Of a stretch of DNA of 64,000 bases, positions 62,524-64,000 are shown piece by piece. The DNA comes from Roseateles_B sp051857535 (GTDB lineage: Bacteria; Pseudomonadota; Gammaproteobacteria; Burkholderiales; Burkholderiaceae_C). Location of the stretch: contig NZ_JBPZGY010000005.1 of the NCBI RefSeq assembly GCF_051857535.1, forward strand, positions 248,001 through 312,000. Direction: 5' to 3'. The translations under genes were made by a program, and so were the position numbers. Within the stretch, counting starts at the first letter, position 1, and each line of letters starts with the position of its first letter. Below the pieces are notes generated by a model, which did no database searches, was not told where the DNA came from, and saw nothing but the letters and a program-made list of their open reading frames with translations.

Positions 62524-63690
62524 ATGCGTCACATTGGCAAGCGTGATCTGATCAAGTGGGCCGGCTGGTCCGGTCTGGCCGCTGCGGCCCTGCTGGCCGG
62601 TTGCGGCAAGAAGGAAGAGGCAGCAGCCCCGGCGCCAGCCGCTTCCTCGGCATCCGCCCCGGCCCCCAAGGCCGAGCCGTTGAAGATCGCCTTCGCCTAC
62701 GTCGGCCCGGTGGGTGACGGCGGCTGGACCTTCGCCCATGACAACGCCCGCAAGGCCGTCGAGAAGGAATTCGGCGACAAGGTCCAGACCAGTTTCGTCG
62801 AGAAGGTGCCCGAGGCCGCCGATGCCGAGCGTGTCTTCCGCGACATGGTTGGGCAGGGCAACAAGCTCATCTTCGGCACCACCTTCGGCTACATGGAGCC
62901 CATGCTCAAGGTTGCCGCCGACACGGCCGACGTCAAGTTCGAGCACGCCACCGGCTACAAGCAGGCCGCGAACATGCGCACCTACGACTCCCGCACCTAC
63001 GAGGGGGCCTACATGGCCGGCGTGGTGGCGGGCAAGATGAGCAAGAGCGGCACGCTGGGTGTGGTGGGCTCCATTCCCATCCCCGAGGTGATCCGCAACA
63101 TCAACAGCTTCACCCTGGGCGCGCAGAGCGTGAACCCCAAGGTCAAGGTGCGCGTGGTCTGGGTCAACGAATGGTTCAACCCGCCCAAGGAGACCGAGGC
63201 CGCCCAGTCCCTGATCGATGGCGGTGCCGACGTGTTGATGCAGAACACCGACTCCAGCGCCGTGCTGCAGACCGCCGAGAAGAACGGCAAGTACGCCTTC
63301 GGCTGGGACTCCGACATGACCGCCTACGGCCCCAAGGCGCACCTGGCCTCGGCCGTGATCAACTGGGGCCCGTACTACATCAAGGCCGTGCGTGACGCGC
63401 TGGACGGAAAGTGGACAGCCGGCCCGGGCTCGCACAGCTGGTGGGGTGTCAAGGAAGGCGCGATCGACCTGGTCTCCCTGGCCGAGGCCGTGCCTGCCGA
63501 TACCCGCGCGCAGATCGACAAAGTCAAGGCCGGCCTGAAGGACGGCAGCTTTGCCATCTGGAAGGGCCCCATCGTTGGCCAGGACGGCAAGGACGTGCTG
63601 AAGAAGGACGAGGTCGCCGACGACAAGTTCCTTTCGGGCATCAACTTCTACGTCAAGGGCGTCGAGGGCAAGGTGCCCACGGGCAAGTAA
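62524..63690 (+). CDS. BMP-family lipoprotein, substrate-binding component of the ABC importer
   Basis: A 388-residue lipoprotein. The signal has the lipobox LLAGC with Cys near residue 27, preceded by an RDLIKWAGWSGLAAAALLAG stretch. An Ala/Pro linker follows, then the BMP (PnrA-like) domain: IAFAYVGPVGDGGWTFAHD, GTTFGYMEPMLKVA, EGAYMAGVVAGKMSKSGTLG, and QNTDSSAVLQTAEK. BMP proteins bind purine nucleosides and related compounds. It completes a four-gene importer from 58927, with an intrinsic terminator after it. Confidence 0.94.
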   Translation: MRHIGKRDLIKWAGWSGLAAAALLAGCGKKEEAAAPAPAASSASAPAPKAEPLKIAFAYVGPVGDGGWTFAHDNARKAVEKEFGDKVQTSFVEKVPEAADAERVFRDMVGQGNKLIFGTTFGYMEPMLKVAADTADVKFEHATGYKQAANMRTYDSRTYEGAYMAGVVAGKMSKSGTLGVVGSIPIPEVIRNINSFTLGAQSVNPKVKVRVVWVNEWFNPPKETEAAQSLIDGGADVLMQNTDSSAVLQTAEKNGKYAFGWDSDMTAYGPKAHLASAVINWGPYYIKAVRDALDGKWTAGPGSHSWWGVKEGAIDLVSLAEAVPADTRAQIDKVKAGLKDGSFAIWKGPIVGQDGKDVLKKDEVADDKFLSGINFYVKGVEGKVPTGK

Positions 63691-63710
63691 GCCCGCGTCT
63701 GCCGCAGGAA

Positions 63711-63740
63711 GCCACCCGCCGAGAGGCCGGTGGCTTTTTT
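63711..63740 (+). terminator. Intrinsic terminator of the BMP/ABC operon
   Basis: Arms GCCACC and GGTGGC with an inner GCC/GGC around a GAGA tetraloop (one C-C mismatch), followed by TTTTTT. It lies 20 bases after the BMP stop. Confidence 0.85.
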
Positions 63741-63888
63741 CATGCATGGCTGCGGGCCGTGCGGTCCGGTCTGCAGTTCGTCCGACGCCGGCTGCAGGTC
63801 ATCCGGCGGGGATTGGCAAGGGCGCAGGCCCTCACTACATTGGCGCGGTGCCGGGTCATCGCCCAGCCAAGCCCATGAGGAGCCTCAC

Positions 63889-64000
63889 TTGAAGAACGAA
63901 CAGCAGAAGTCCGCTGCGCCGCGCGCCACCCTGAATCGTCTGGCCCTGTGCCTGGCCCTGGCCAGCGCCGGTGGACTGGCCCTGAGCCTGCCAGCCCAGG
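63889..64000 (+). CDS. N-terminal part of an exported protein (truncated by the window)
   Basis: An open frame from TTG at 63889, with GAGGAG six bases upstream, runs to the window end. The 37 visible residues begin MKNEQQKSAAPRATLNRLA and continue with a hydrophobic stretch and an SLPAQ ending that looks like a signal-peptide cleavage region. No lipobox is visible. Being downstream of the importer it may belong to the purine island, but nothing more can be said. Confidence 0.5.
   Translation, partial: MKNEQQKSAAPRATLNRLALCLALASAGGLALSLPAQ

Overview
The window looks like chromosome from a high-GC betaproteobacterium of the order Burkholderiales, closest in style to the Rubrivivax/Roseateles/Ideonella group. 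This is inferred from gene content and order: hisI-hisE-HIT-tatABC followed by a DegQ-type protease, Nif3, mscL, petABC, sspA-sspB; argB next to a pyrimidine nucleotidase and slmA; PEP-CTERM proteins; and a UraD-AllC fusion. No insertion sequence, phage, integrase, CRISPR array or rRNA was seen. One tRNA (Thr, TGT) is present.

Layout. 1-2.5 kb: tail of a binding-protein-like gene, cupin, VOC protein, dtd and a cation efflux gene. 2.6-8.9 kb: argB, nucleotidase, an orphan response regulator, slmA, a DUF815 ATPase, a NUDIX hydrolase, hisI-hisE, a membrane protein and a HIT protein. 9-13.6 kb: tatABC, a DegQ-like protease, Nif3 and pdxA. 13.8-21.4 kb: DUF1631 protein, mscL, the cytochrome bc1 operon petABC, sspA-sspB. 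21.4-27.9 kb: tRNA-Thr, DUF721/DciA-like gene, a possible secA leader ORF, secA, two PEP-CTERM proteins (one with a thioester-domain signature) and argJ. 27.9-32.8 kb: SPOR-like protein, methyltransferase, AmpG-type MFS permease.

33.4-36.9 kb is a copper-related cluster read on the minus strand: a DUF2946 ORF with a CxxC and proline-rich motifs, a strong RNA hairpin right after its stop, a TonB-dependent receptor, and a YcnI/DUF1775 protein whose predicted mature N-terminus is histidine. The order fits the copper-responsive DUF2946 upstream-ORF control described in Bordetella. A PCu(A)C copper chaperone lies at 43.9 kb.

37.9-47.2 kb and 52.6-63.7 kb form two blocks of a purine catabolic island: guanine deaminase, xanthine dehydrogenase XdhA/XdhB, maturation factor XdhC, membrane urate hydroxylase PuuD, UraH, a UraD-AllC fusion, allantoinase PuuE, an M20 hydrolase, a glycerate kinase, and a BMP/ABC nucleoside-type importer. 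A GntR/FCD regulator and a LysR regulator sit in divergent promoters. A perfect 14-bp palindrome in the gntR/uraH gap recurs with one mismatch before puuD, which points to a local regulon. Between the blocks are a hemerythrin-like protein with a divergent Crp/Fnr regulator, an HDOD protein, a TPR protein, and a PEP-CTERM gene preceded by a good sigma-54 promoter match.
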